Shown: positions 1 to 13,500 of the stretch, piece by piece
How positions within the stretch are numbered: the stretch's first letter is position 1
Layout of the letters: each line of letters begins with the position of its first letter
The notes under the pieces: model-generated
Told to the model about the DNA's origin: nothing
Database searches by the model: none
Seen by the model: only the letters and a program-made list of their open reading frames with translations
Program-made: the position numbers and the translations under genes
Origin: Enoplosus armatus
Taxonomy: Eukaryota > Chordata > Actinopteri > Centrarchiformes > Enoplosidae
Direction: 5' to 3'
Assembly: GCF_043641665.1 (NCBI RefSeq)
Contig: NC_092200.1
Location: 10,671,694-10,735,693 of the forward strand
Length of the DNA stretch: 64,000 nt

Positions 1-1478
1 GACAGAACATCAGGTTGGAATGGAAACAGCTTTGTGGGGGAGCGGCAGAGGTTTCATAAGGTTGAAATGTGTGCAAACAGCACAACTAATCATGTCCTGG
101 TTACAGCCTCTCACATGTGAAGATTTCAAATTGCTTTGTCTTCTGTGATAGTTACCAGAATAACAGCATTTTAAGGATGTCATCTCTAGTTCTGCAAAGT
201 CATGTCAGTCATTTTTATCTACATTCTGACATTTTATAGACCAAATAATTAACCAAGAAAGCATTCAAGAAAAATGAGTTGCAGCCCAACTACACAGAAA
301 TATTCAATTTCAACAGGACACTCACTCAAGCTGTAAATTGTAAAAAAAAATTTGGTCCTGAAACTGTTAGGACTAAGTCATCTTGACTGATAATTGTAAT
401 CACAATATTTTAGCAACAGTTTGATGTTTTTCAGTATAGTCATTTAACATACCCAAGTGAAGACACCTCAGACTCAGAACTTGGTAATACATAGCACCAT
501 ACACGCCATGATGGTGTAGTGACTTGTAGAATGACGATTAGGGATCCAAAGGAAGTGGAACATTGATATGGAAATGACTTTCCCTTACAGGATAAAACTG
601 GTGATATTTAATATTTTTCTTATTGTCAAATCCCATTAAAAGACCAAAACCAACGATGAACTGAACCTAATAATGTATTGTATGTGCAGACAAAGCCTGA
701 TGTATCTTACTCTTCCTTAATGTTGTCTAAAACCTGTTAAAATGGGTCAAAGAGTCACACTGTTGCACTGGGTGACATGTTCCTATATTACAATGAACAC
801 CCACTCTAGTATATTTTAAGTCAATCCCAAATACATCGTCCTGCTGCCATAAATAACACTTGCTAAAAATCACAGTGCCCAGCTGTTTAGCCAAATGACT
901 TGACTTTTGAATTGTTTTTAAGAAATGATACATATGAACATGAACATATTTGCGACACATTTTGAAAGACTGACAACTTCAGTAGGAATGAATGGGTTGT
1001 GTCCCACAGATGGACTGATGAAGTCACAGAGTACTGAGAGAGCATTGTTGGTTGTTTTTTTTTTGGGGGGGGGATTTGTAAACAATAAAAAAAAAAAGAT
1101 AGAATAATGTAGCCTTTAAGAATAATAAATGATCTACAGTTAATTTATTGTCATTGCATAGTCCAAATGTAATTAAAATATTATAAAGTAATAAAACAAT
1201 ATTTCCTTTGTTTATTAAACTAATCAAAAACACATACAGTAGTGCTGAAGAATTAATATAATACAGGGCAAGGATGAACAAATATGGTTGTGTCTAGACA
1301 TTAGTCTGAAATGATCAGTCAGACAGGAGTCCATTTAAGCTTTTATAGTAATGGAGATGTACTGAAGATGGAGGCAGGGATTCTCAGAGGGGAAGTCAGC
1401 AAGTGCTTGTTAAACAACTATTGGTATGCACTGTTATTGTAAGCCTTTCTATTTATAAGTGTTTGCGTATGTGTTTAC
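1..1478. other. stau2 intron (partial), no coding exon seen
   Basis: AT-rich intronic sequence. No dsRBD3-like peptide was found on the minus strand. Positions about 218-290 carry a fragment of the dispersed repeat described at 59735-60000. Around 1062-1105 there is a T/G/A homopolymer stretch. Otherwise nothing recognisable. Confidence 0.7.
218..290 (-). repeat. Dispersed teleost repeat, family B, end fragment
   Basis: It contains TCTGACATTTTATAGACCAA, then ATAATTAACC, and ends AGTTGCAGCCC, matching the other end of family B. Confidence 0.6.
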
Positions 1479-1638
1479 CTGTGGTGGCCGTTCGGGGATG
1501 GGTTCATTGCGCAGGGCTTGCAGGGCCTTCATGGCAGCGCTGTGTCTGGCTGCTTGGCGGGTGCGTCCCTCGCCAATAAACTCATGACTCCCCACAGACA
1601 GCTGCACATAGAAGATCTTGGGAACAGGATAATGGTAC
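1479..1638 (-). CDS. stau2: stau2 coding exon 5 (core of dsRBD2)
   Basis: The acceptor ATCCAG/GTACC and donor CCACAG/GTAAAC bound 160 bp. It encodes YHYPVPKIFYVQLSVGSHEF, IGEGRTRQAARHSAAMKALQ and ALRNEPIPERPPQ, completing dsRBD2 with its strands and RNA-contacting C-terminal helix. This is the last stau2 exon in the window. Confidence 0.95.
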
Positions 1639-4600
1639 CTGGATTTAACAAAACAATAGAAGAAAAAAGGGAATAATTATTATAAAAACTCCTAGTCTGG
1701 TATATATATGAAAAACAAGGGAAGGGAGAGGCTCAGACGTTATGAGCCAAGTTATCAATTCACGCCGTTTACACCGTTCCCAAATTAAAGGCCCACCACT
1801 TCATCAGGGTCAATTACTACACAATAGCCTGTTGGCCAACCACTTGACTGATGTCTTGCTATTGAATCTCAGCTTAGTTATGCCAAACAAAGCACAGGGA
1901 CATATATATCCTCTCCTCTTTCTTCTGGCCCCGAACATAGATTTTCCTCTCTTTCTTTGGGTCCTGACAGAGCGGGACTGAGCTGTCACAGAGCAGATTT
2001 AGAGGTCTGCGAGTCCGCGTGTGTGACACCCCCTCCTGGGTCAGGGGGAGAAGGGCTGAGAATGTCTGCCGGATCGAGGACAAGGAAAGAGAAATAGTGG
2101 GAAAGCTAACAAGAGAAGAGAGTAATCCAAACTTTTTAATATCCGTCTCCCTGTCCTCTTTCTTCTCTGTCAGTATACACTTATATTCACAAGGACACGC
2201 AGCCAACATATGTGGTAGACACAAATGGATAGCAGCAGCTGAGATTTATGGAACTGTGTCTTGAATCTGGTGCCAAAATGTATTCAATATGTTCATGTTT
2301 GGTCAAGGCATTGAGAATGAAATCAATCAACCAACAGTTAGTGAATGTGGTGGAATTGATTTCACTACATGCTGAGGAAAATCAAAACAAGCCTGACAGA
2401 AATGCAGCCATCCCTTTTCTCCATGTATACATTCATTTTCTGCAATACCAAAACATCCTACTTGGCACTGCAGCAGCCGTGAGATGTGAGAATTAATACT
2501 GGATTGGAATTTGGGGAACCAAAAACCCGAAAAAAAAAAAAGAACCAGAAGCTTGAAAATGTAGGACAGGAAAACCTGTGTGCACTGGAAACTCTCGTAG
2601 TTTCTTTCACAACTGCACACTTGCACATCATTAAATGATAGATCTCAAGTTATAGCACCATCTTCAAAAGCAGCCCAACAGGTCCTTTTTATATATGCTA
2701 ATGTATTTAATGACTAAGAGACACAAGAGAATGAATGATTTGTAGCGTTCTCAAAGTACAAGACAAGAGTCTACAGCCATGGAGGCTATACTAAGATAGC
2801 GAAATGCTAATGTCTGTGTGCCAACATATTCAAAATGACAAAGCTAGCATGCTGGAGTTTAGCAGGTATAATGTTTACCATGTTTTCCAACATGTTTAGC
2901 ACATTTGCTAATAGATCTTGGATATTATTATCTAAAATGATCTTATTTTAGCAGTTTTTGGTATCATTCCTTATGAAAATAATAACATTGTGATCACCAA
3001 TTAAATGGCTGAGATCTGGAAATGAGCTGAAGACATTGCTTACATGGTGCAAGAAACATGAGCAGTCAGACTATCGTAGAGATTTTAAACAAACCCCAGC
3101 TTTAAATTGAAAGAGAAAACAAAACCAATGGTAAACTATTAGCCAAACTGTCCGCTGTAACATCCATCACACTTTACAATTGTTGGTTTGTTTACAACCT
3201 GTCTGTTGTCTACACGATTCTGTGGATCTTTCCTCGTCAGTCTCTGTCGTAGATATGTCGTTGTTACTTTGGCCAGTACAGTGTTTTCACAACTGAAAGA
3301 AACTATAGCTAAAACTACGAAAATGAGACCCAAGTTGTAATAAACTGTAATTAAACTTAAACTTGACATTTTTTCTCCAAAATACCGGAAATACTGCCTC
3401 TTTACTAACGGTAACACTTACGAGATTCCACTTAACAAAACATCTGTCATTTCTCTGAACATCTCCTCCCTCTACCAACTTATCATGTCTTTCCTCAATC
3501 TCCTGCTGAGTAGGCCTAACAATGAGTCAGCATTTCACTCAGAATTCCAGCAGATCTTTCTCCAGCCCACAGCACTCCTCTCATCCGTCTGCTCTCAGCT
3601 CCTCCTGGCCACAGGAGCCTTCCCTGGGTGGGGGCCTGCCTGGCCCTCGCACGTCAAGTGTGGCCCCAGGGTCTCAGAGGACATGCCAAGTGCAACATGG
3701 GCTCCAGCCAACAGCGCTGAGCCGAGATGGGAGCAGCTGGGGCTGGAGCGCTGAGTACAGGTGCAGAGAGGAGGAGAGAGCGGGATAAGAAAGAGAGAGG
3801 AGGGAGACTGTAGGGGGGGGGGGGGGGGGAGAAAGAGAGAGAGAGAGAGACATGGAGGGAGGCCTGTGGGAGACCCTACTCCACAACGTGGGAAAGTTGT
3901 GGCTTACACACAAGCAAGTCAGCCAAGAACACAGGCGAGCACACGCACACACATCAAAATCATGCAGACAAAAAAGGCAGGAAAATCACGTCAGCGCTCT
4001 GTGGCCAGTACAAAAATCAGCACATGCTGGCTGGATCGGCCTGTTCTATGTTATCAATTATTATTTTTGTTATTATTATTACTACAGAGAGGGAATTGGA
4101 CCAGGACACCTGTAGGGAGGGTGTGGAGACTGCTGAAAGGGAAAGAAAAAATAAGAAAAAAAAAACACCTGTGTGATGACGTGCATGTGTATCTGCAGTG
4201 ACTGAGGGATGAGCGTCTCGGTGAGAGAAAGAAAAAACAGACGGATGGTGCCACAACTCAATCAAATGATAACTCACCAGCATTTAGCAGTGAGTAATGA
4301 ATTTGACTTTGAGGTTAGAAGCTTCCCTGTAGCTCTCTCTAATGTTGGCCACATTAGTAAAGGTTACTATTTCATCTTAATCATTCAAAAATTCATGCAT
4401 GAACACACACAGAGATAGACGCATTCAAAGATACTGGAGCCCACACACAGTCCTGCTGGGAAATGGGAGATATGGTATTGCAATTATTGCTATAAATGAC
4501 AGGGTGACATTTAGGCTGGAAACTATTTTCTCCTGTGGCAAGCAAAACTATTTCCTTTCTAAATGCATGTGCAGGAAGAAAAACAGCTCATTATCTCTTA

Positions 4601-7600
4601 CTGCATGTGTTACACAGGTTAAACAGGTTACCATTATCTTTACATTTTTATCATTTTGCAGCATGTTTACATTCACAGCTATCTAACGGTGACCACGCCA
4701 GATGGAGGAGCTTGTTGTCACAGTTGGAGCAAACAAATAAGAAACAAGATGCAAACACATAGTGATACTAGAGCTTGTATAGTTCTATGGAAGTAAACTG
4801 AACATATATGGCCTGTAACTTAACACATGACATTGTTGACCAGTAGCAGATGGTTGTATACAGCGAGATGCAAACATTTCAACTGCTTTGGCTGGCAAGC
4901 CTGTGCAGACCGCAGAAACCAGAACCAAATGCAGGACTTCCTTTTGGTCATAAACCTGCCATTTTGCCCATGACAACACATTACATTCAATTTTGTTTAG
5001 AATACATCGCCACTCTTAATAAGCCCAGTCAACTGTGGTTGTTGTTAGAGACCCCAGTGGCAGTCACATATACTACTCATTAGTCATTTAATATCAAATA
5101 GGATACTCCTTAAGCTATGCAATCGTTGCAGCAGTTCATGTACATGTGCCTTAGTTATTTGATTATGTAGCACAACAATATTATTTAATATGTAGGTGAT
5201 CTTTGTGTGGGTGGGCTCTTTTTGGGCTCTATTTATAGAGTCTTGGATATTTTGTCATCTGTGTGTATTTACTGGTCTATCCGTGACTGGATTGGTGCTG
5301 TGATAATGGACTTCAAAATTGGTTAGGAAATGGCGCTGTCATTTTGGTTGGTCTGTGTTGTAATCTTTTGATTACATTTTGTCTTGACAAAATGTAGCGC
5401 AACAATAAATAAGCTTTGGCTATATTGCTGGCACTTCTATGCTTCAAAGAAGAAACCTCAAAGGAGGAGGAGGAGAGTGTGGGCTTTGTCACGGCCAAGG
5501 AAAAGAAGTCAAAATTAAATGCAGATTTTGCAAAGTAAGTAAATACGTTTTTAGCAGTAGCATTATGCTAGCTCTCCAGTGTGGTATTCTGATTGGTTGG
5601 TTTGTTAACGTAGGTCGTATTACCAATCACATTGTTGGATTGTGGTACATAATTTCTGACATGGATTTTGATGCAGGCTAAATCAGCCATCAGACATGTC
5701 TCACAGTAAATCTGACGAAAACTGATTTCCCTTTCTCTCATAACTGTCAGCTCCTTTGCAGGTAAGCAAAGTGCAATTAATTACATGTTTATATTTATTT
5801 TAGTGCACTATAGTTCATAGGCCATCCGCCTCTAAAGATGGTGCAACAGTCCAACTAGCTACTGGTAGTAGCTTTAAGATAATTAAAGTGTACTTGTGGG
5901 TTGCTCTTGTATTAAGGATGGAAACATATGTATTCTACCACAGCAAAGAGCAGCAGACAGGAAAAAGTGGGCCAACCAAACACAGACCAATAACAAGACA
6001 TGAATGTGGGAGCGTACTGGCCCACTTTGTCTTCCAGCGTCACTGAGCTCGACCACCAAGACATCTACTGGCCACACATGCACAACACAAATAGTTGTAT
6101 GCATTAAACCCCAACTACACACACACACACTCACACAACTGACTCAGAGGGGGAACGGAGCTGTGCCGGGAGCAAAGGGGTGACAGAAATTGGGGGGGGT
6201 GGGGGTAGCAAAAACTTGGACAGGCTCCTTCCTCCACCAGCTGCACTTTCTTCCAATCTCCTGTCAGACTTTTACTTGTTTTCTCTCCCTCCCAACTTCC
6301 ATACTTCATTCCCTTTGTCCATCATTGATTGCTTTGCTTCCCTTCTGCCTCACGCAATTGCTAATGTAGAAAATACAGTGTTGTGTGAAAAAACAGTCCA
6401 TGTAGTCAAGTAAACACAGTGCTCAAAACACAAACTATCATGGTGTTGGGGGGGTATATTCAAAGTTCTTTGGACCCTGTCTGAGGGTAGAAGCCACTAA
6501 TGCACATTCAATGTGATGGCTGAGCTGATGGTTTCACCTGAAATGATTTGTCAGGAGTTTAAACAATTAAGCAAATAATTCACGTGAAACACATAAAGAC
6601 AATTTAAGGTTGATTCAACTCACACATTTCAGTCTTTTTAAAGCTGTGTTTAAAATAAATGGAAAATAAAATCAGTTATGGAATTGAAAAAGACAGAACA
6701 TTATACTTAACATGATGATAATGATAACAAGACAAGGAACTTTCCTGGTATTCATTGTATTGTAAGTGGTGTTGTACATTTATTGTTTGATCATTTGACT
6801 ATGTAGGCAGAATGTAATAACATTTTGTGCCTATACATACAGTAATAATTACAGGTATTAAAAATGTAACTTGTAACAGTGTTAACCTTCAGACGAGACA
6901 GAGAAAGTGTAAAAAGGAGTTTGAATGTGCAAACAAACAAGTTTAAAGTGAAAATGAAAATCTGTGCGAGACCTGTGGCGGTCTCAGAGGAATCACAACA
7001 AATATTTCGATTCAATCAGACGTCCCGAGTGGATCTGACTCAGAGATTTTATGTTCATTCACTGTGAAGGTGAAGAATTAAAATGGTGAAAGTGTGAATC
7101 TTGTGGTTCAACTTCGAATGTTCAAAATGTTCAAATGGACATCAAATCAGTCAGGTGTAAAATGCAATAAGTGAAAACGTCCATCCAAGGCTTTCAACCA
7201 GTCTCTAATAGCTCTCATGCTTCAGTTTAATATAACCAAAACATACATTCTGTAGGTTTTCATTAGAGTCTGTCATGGGAGCGGTGTATTTTCTTACCTC
7301 ATATCCCTCCAGAGTAACGTACTGCTGTGTCTGTGGAGCCGACAGCTGGTGTCTCACATGGACTACTCATATTGCTGCCTGTACCGACAACAGCTATTCA
7401 TCAAGAATTGCTAACAGACTCAGTGCATAAAACAGAGGTTTCATAACTTATCTTAATTAAATTGTCCAATCTGACAGTGTTCATTGTTTTTACTGTTTGT
7501 TGTGGTTTGAGTTTTTGAACATGAGATTAAAGCTCTCTCTGTGAGAGCTCTGTAATCAGTGTACCGTCTCCGTGCCCTCCTTCCATGCCTGGCTCACGAG

Positions 7601-10423
7601 AAGTCACAGCCCCGTGTAAACCGACCCCAGCTCTCCTGTCACACTTTATTGCTGAGTCACAGCGGTACATCAAGAACTGTTTCCAAACGTGATAGATTTA
7701 CAGTGCTGTAACTGACAGGTAGCACGCTACGGAAGAAAAAAAGAAAAAAGCAAATGGGCCTACTAGGTAAAAAAAACAAGGGCTGATATTATTATGCTAG
7801 TAATAAAAGCAACCACTGGAAAATAGTATATTCTCTAATCATCTGACTAAAAACAGGCATCGCGTGAATAATTCTGACTCCTTAAGCACAGAAAAATATC
7901 AGTGAGTAATATAAGACTTGCCAATGTGTGCAAAGCAATTACATCATGTGTGCATTTATGTGACAGAGCAAAGAAACACTTAACCCTCGTGCCCTTCTAG
8001 TGCCAACTGTTAAGACTTGGCTGGCTGAGAGGAACGGCTGGCTGGGGATCAGCCTAAAATCAGACCCTGCTGTCCTCATTAAGAATATTATATTGTGACC
8101 TGCTGTTTTATGTTCATTGTCATTATGAGGGGAAAATGAATTGGTTTGTTAAAAAGAAAATGCTCCTGTGCCATTTTCTATAAAGAAATAATATGAATTT
8201 GTTATTGCCAAATTGTTCTGACTTGGTTTCTATGTAGGCCTGTCTGCCTGCAAATTATTTTACTTGGTCTCTTTACATGGACATCTCTCGGAACAACATG
8301 TAAGATATTTCACTGATTGATAAATGGTCCTTCGAAATGGGATATTGTCCTTAATTCAGTTGCTTGCATTCAGTCCCCCTGAAAATGAATGCAGCAACAT
8401 CAATGAGAAGTCCAGATTGAATGTGTATCAGAGATGAATGCACATCTAAATATTTTTCTACTATAGTGTTTGTATAACAATTCTAAGAACAGTATACATG
8501 TGAAAAATAACCAATTTAGTGACTTACCAATCAGCTAATTGGTTAATTTATCAAGAAAGGGCACATTCTAGATAATTTGGTTCAATTCTCTTTACTCCTT
8601 TCGTTTGATTCATTCAAAGTCAGGTGAGAACAATGCACTCAAACTCAGATGCGCCCTGTCCCACTGAGACACCCTTAAAATTTGGAATTTCTTAGCTGAA
8701 GTGTGGTTTTCTTTTGCTGAGAACGCAACACAAAGCAATTACATGATGTAAAATACAGTTGCTCAGATTGCCCCCATTTCCTTGTGAGCTCTCAACTGGT
8801 AGGACCACCAAAGACGACGTGCAGCATCACTTAACAGAACAAACTTTGTTTTGACTTTCCCTGCTCTGAAAAGTATTATAATGACACAAGATGACAGGTC
8901 TGTGGCAGTGTGAACCCTAAAAGATGTATTTGCATAGTCCAACAGGGTGTCTGCTCCTGGTATGATTGAAACCAAAGTAAACTAAGTATACATTTGTAAT
9001 AGATTTGATATTTCTGTAGTCCTCATCACTTCTTGCAGTGACACATCCAACCACAGGAGAATGATCAGTGATTGTGACGTGGACTGAGTTCAAAATGTGG
9101 TTAAAACTTAAGAATCTGTTTCAACACGAAAAATGAACTTGTCCACCCTGTCAGGTGTTTATATGAGTCTACTTTCTCCACTTCAGTTCCTGCAATTCTG
9201 AGTACAGACGCTATTTACGAGAAAATGCCTGTTCATGTGTTTTCTTTGTAAGGATACAAAAGACTTAAACATGCAGCAGTAGCCGGGATTTGCCAACACG
9301 GGGGATGAATGCGATAAAATTGCTGCTTTTCTACAGAGCTGATGAGCAACATTACTGGGAAATAGGAAAGTGGCATTGTCCAACGTGGGTAGCATGCATT
9401 TATTTACTGCTCAGCACTGATAGTGCACAGCCACCCGGGAGGTGAGAAAACAGCAAAAGAAGGGTCTAGTTTCCTGGGATACACATAAGTGGTTCATATT
9501 TGTACAAACATACAGATGTGAGTTCTTGTGAAGAAGCCCACTTACTCGCCTGACTGACCCTGGCAAACACACTGAAAGGCAGAATTACGAAAGGTATTTC
9601 TACTGATGTAACCTGCTTTGTACGTAGTGGTCTCAGGTCAGTTTTTACATTCAATACATCAGGGCAATCGGAGGAGAGGAGGACACACAAGGATACACAA
9701 ACACAAAACTCCACTCAGAGGAGAGGAGATGAAAGGAGAGACCAGACTTCTGTGTCACTGAGTCTGTTGAGCACAAATCATTCTAAGCATTTGTTTATGT
9801 TGGACCTGTATTCCACTCCTCCACCCCCAGTCTCCTCAATAAAACACAGCTTTACGAGTTTACACCCATTTGTACAATTTGGACAGATTATGCTTTGTTC
9901 TGGCATGTCGCCCGTGGTAATTTATGCACTATCTGAGTGACTGCATCTGATTTACTGATCTACGCAGATGCGTGGCGATTAAAAAAAAAAAAAAAAAACT
10001 AACAAAAAAAAAACGTCATGCAATAAAAACATATTCCTCTGAAGTCTCTACTTTGTGGGCTTTGGCAGCTTCCTTTTGTTTTTGGACCGCGTTGATGATG
10101 GGATGGAAAAGAAAAACCATATCTGTGGCATGCCAGAGTGGACGAAACAGCATACAGTGTCCCAAGTAGGCTATATGAGATTCTAAAGCCCAACAGGCCA
10201 GTAAGCTATATAAAAAAAATAAACTTGAGTGGGAGAAAGTGAGCAAGAAAAAAAAAGAAAAAAGAAAAGGCGACTGTATATGTGAAGAGGACCTCAGAGG
10301 ATATCTGATACCTCCACATAGGAAGAGATGAGAGGAAATGTTGAATATAGAAAAGCGCTCATGGGCAGATTTGCCTTTTCAGTGAGCCAGGTTGGCCCAA
10401 TTAGAGATGTAGATGACAAAGTA

Positions 10424-10506
<83 letters not shown>

Positions 10507-13500
10507 CAGTTTTGCTGTCTGATGTTATTCTGATGTCCTGCAGCCATGAAAAGGGTATTCATTTTTCAAGGATAAGTATCTTTCCATGGCAGCTGTCTCA
10601 TAATACACTCACACACATCACTGAAAAATACAGGGTTTTTTTTGTTTTGTTTTTTAAAAAAAAAGGAACATTATGGTTTACAAGATTGATGTCGCCACAT
10701 TGTAGATGTAGTTCTCTCTTGTGGCAAGGACGGCTCATAAAATGCTTCTGGTAACTGACAGTATCAAGAAAAATGGGGAGAAAACACAAATAAGCTGCTG
10801 ATCAAGCACCGAAGAGACAAGTCATTATCAACTATAGTGTGTTTATGAAGCAAAATCAAAATGATTACTTTAATATTCAAAACCCTAGCCCTAACAGGTG
10901 AGGAATTCACAGATTTATTTCTTTTAAAACTGCATTAGCAGCGCAGCAAGCTGTAAACACAACACTGGTATATTATCACCTTATAGTTGATAAGTTGATA
11001 TGGCCAAAGTGTTAGCAAACAGTCACCTGTTTACACATTCAGCAGACACAGAACAACATTAGCATATATTTAGAGTCAGACCTCTGGCCACCTGGTGAGA
11101 ATAAGTCCAATATTCACTCTCGTTTTAACTCTGGTTTGGTCTCCACCAACTCTGTCTCTTCAGCTTCTAAGTGCTCCACTATGTTCACCAGCTAGTCGCT
11201 AACTTTGTCTGTCTGCTGTTTGATGCTGGGCATGTAGCGTACAGTGGCTTTATCAGGTTGTCACTGAAAAGAGAAGACAGAAGAAACGGGGACGACAAAA
11301 CAGTAAAGATGTAGACCGAAACATCCAAACTATGAACAGGAAAAAAATTGGAAAAGTGGATCTTGGATGATAATTCAATATGGGTTTGTCATTACGAGCA
11401 ACAAAAATGCGCTCATAGTGGCGTAAAATGCCAGACTGGCCAATACAACATTACTGCAGGTACTGAATCCTCTGCAGCACAGATGACCCACTCTTCCTCT
11501 CTGTTTCCTGCAGAGAAAGCAGTAACGGCCAGCTCAGTATCAGAACATCATCACAGGAGGAAATGTCACAGAGCAAAGCACCCCCAGTCATTCAGCCCAC
11601 TGTTCTTCCAGCTGACATAATGTTACAGTCATAACCAAATGAGGGCTGGGAGGAGGTGGGCGGCTTCTGACTGTTCTGCTTTACTCCAAACAGGGAAAGT
11701 CCTATCCAAATCCTAACTCTGACAGAATGCAGGATGCAGGCGCCCCCGCCCCCCTGGGATCAGAGCACCAGGAGGGAAGCTGGGAGCGCCATGGATAGAC
11801 TGGAGGAGCCCAGTATGAGTCATCGGAATCAGGTGTTCCAATGACAACATGGGAGTCAGGGATTGTCCATGAAAAAGGTTGATGCAACCACATTTCTTGA
11901 TAAAAAAATATTTTCCTGATTCAGTGATCATTTATGTGAATCATTTGGGCTGAATTTACATATAATGTTTCACAGCAGCTCACAGTGACTGATTGCATAA
12001 GTTGAAAAGCACGTATCATTCTGAGTACGTCCAGTATTTGAGAATGAACAATGGTGTGGTTATGACTGCAGGATAACAGAGATGAATCGGTGATATAAAC
12101 GTGGACTTGGATGGTAAGAGATTATGCACAAGCCCTTCGCCATAAATAAGATTAATTAAGACACTGATGAATGCACATTTCATATTATCGCCATTCTTTC
12201 TCATCAGGGCACTTTCTGAATGAATCAATACTGGTCTTGGTGGTGATTAGAGCGCTGATGGATCAGAGCCAGGCTGCCCTTTTAATGGTAAGATTTTCCA
12301 TCAACATGACTCCGGATCACTCTTATTCATCATAATAGGTAAGGACATGGGCATATGGAAACCTTCGTTTCCCTGCAGCATCATTAAGGTGACCGATTGT
12401 GGATATGGCCTGTCACTCCGCCATATAGTCAGTCGTCTGATGAAGAGAATTCATATTCAGGAGGTCTCGCTTTCATTAATCCGGGGCTCGACTACACTGA
12501 AAGAAAGAGACCTGATGAAAACATAAGTGACCTTGGGATAATATATACTCCTATGTCTTTTCTGTTTCAGACACACACACATCCCCTCACCTCTCTCCTC
12601 CTTACAAAGTGGCATAAGAAAACAAAACAGACCATGAGGAACACATACAGCCTGTCTCTTAGAAACCCATCACTGTGACATATGACATTGACAGACAGAT
12701 GCTGGAAAAACAGATTTTCTCCTCTACCCCACAGACATTTGTCTTTCACCCCCTGTTTGTTCCTGCATGGATCAAATAGTAGAAGATGTGAGCCAGATGC
12801 TAGACTGTCTGCTGACTAGACTCAGTTACCCAACACAGTTACCCAACACTCCAACTGAATCCCTGACTTTTTCTGGCAACATATCCACATTTTAAAAATA
12901 AATCCCACACATTTGGCATCAGAATACCTTACCATAGGACTTTAATGAGCCAGAGTTTATGTAAGAAGCAAAACAGACATGCATGCTTCTCTGTTACTGT
13001 CTTCTGTGTTTAGTGCTTTAATAAGCAAGGCTTTGTAGATAAATACTACAGATTACACTGCAGATCCATACCTATGAAAACCTTGATTTAAATCCCAGCA
13101 TTCCTATGTTGCCTCTTACAAAATGGGTGCTCAATCACCTTAGAGGAGCAGTTCTATAGGATTTTTTAAAATGAGGAAACACTGCCATCTGGAGGGACTC
13201 ATAATGTCTCCTGAAAATAACTCCATGCATATCAAACTAATAACCTAGACGAATACTGGCTTTATGAAATTTGCCATGTTCTCAGGAACAGTGTGTGATC
13301 TGGAGCCACATAACTCAGCTCCTGTAAACTGTATGCACAACTTAAGTAACCCTGCCTCTGTATTTAAAATTATATCATAATATTTAGAACACTAATAACA
13401 CCATTAACAACTATGGTAAAATGATATTTATATTACGCTGACATTTTGGTAAAATCGTAACAAAAGGATAAGCCTACTATTTGAAGACATAAAAATATTT

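Noticed and set aside
1..1478. Search for the next stau2 exon (dsRBD3)
   Set aside because: No matching peptide on the minus strand; the exon is presumed left of the window.
10413..10754. Cys-Val repeat proteins from the TG tract, and similar His-Thr proteins at 58-63 kb
   Set aside because: They are translations of dinucleotide microsatellites.
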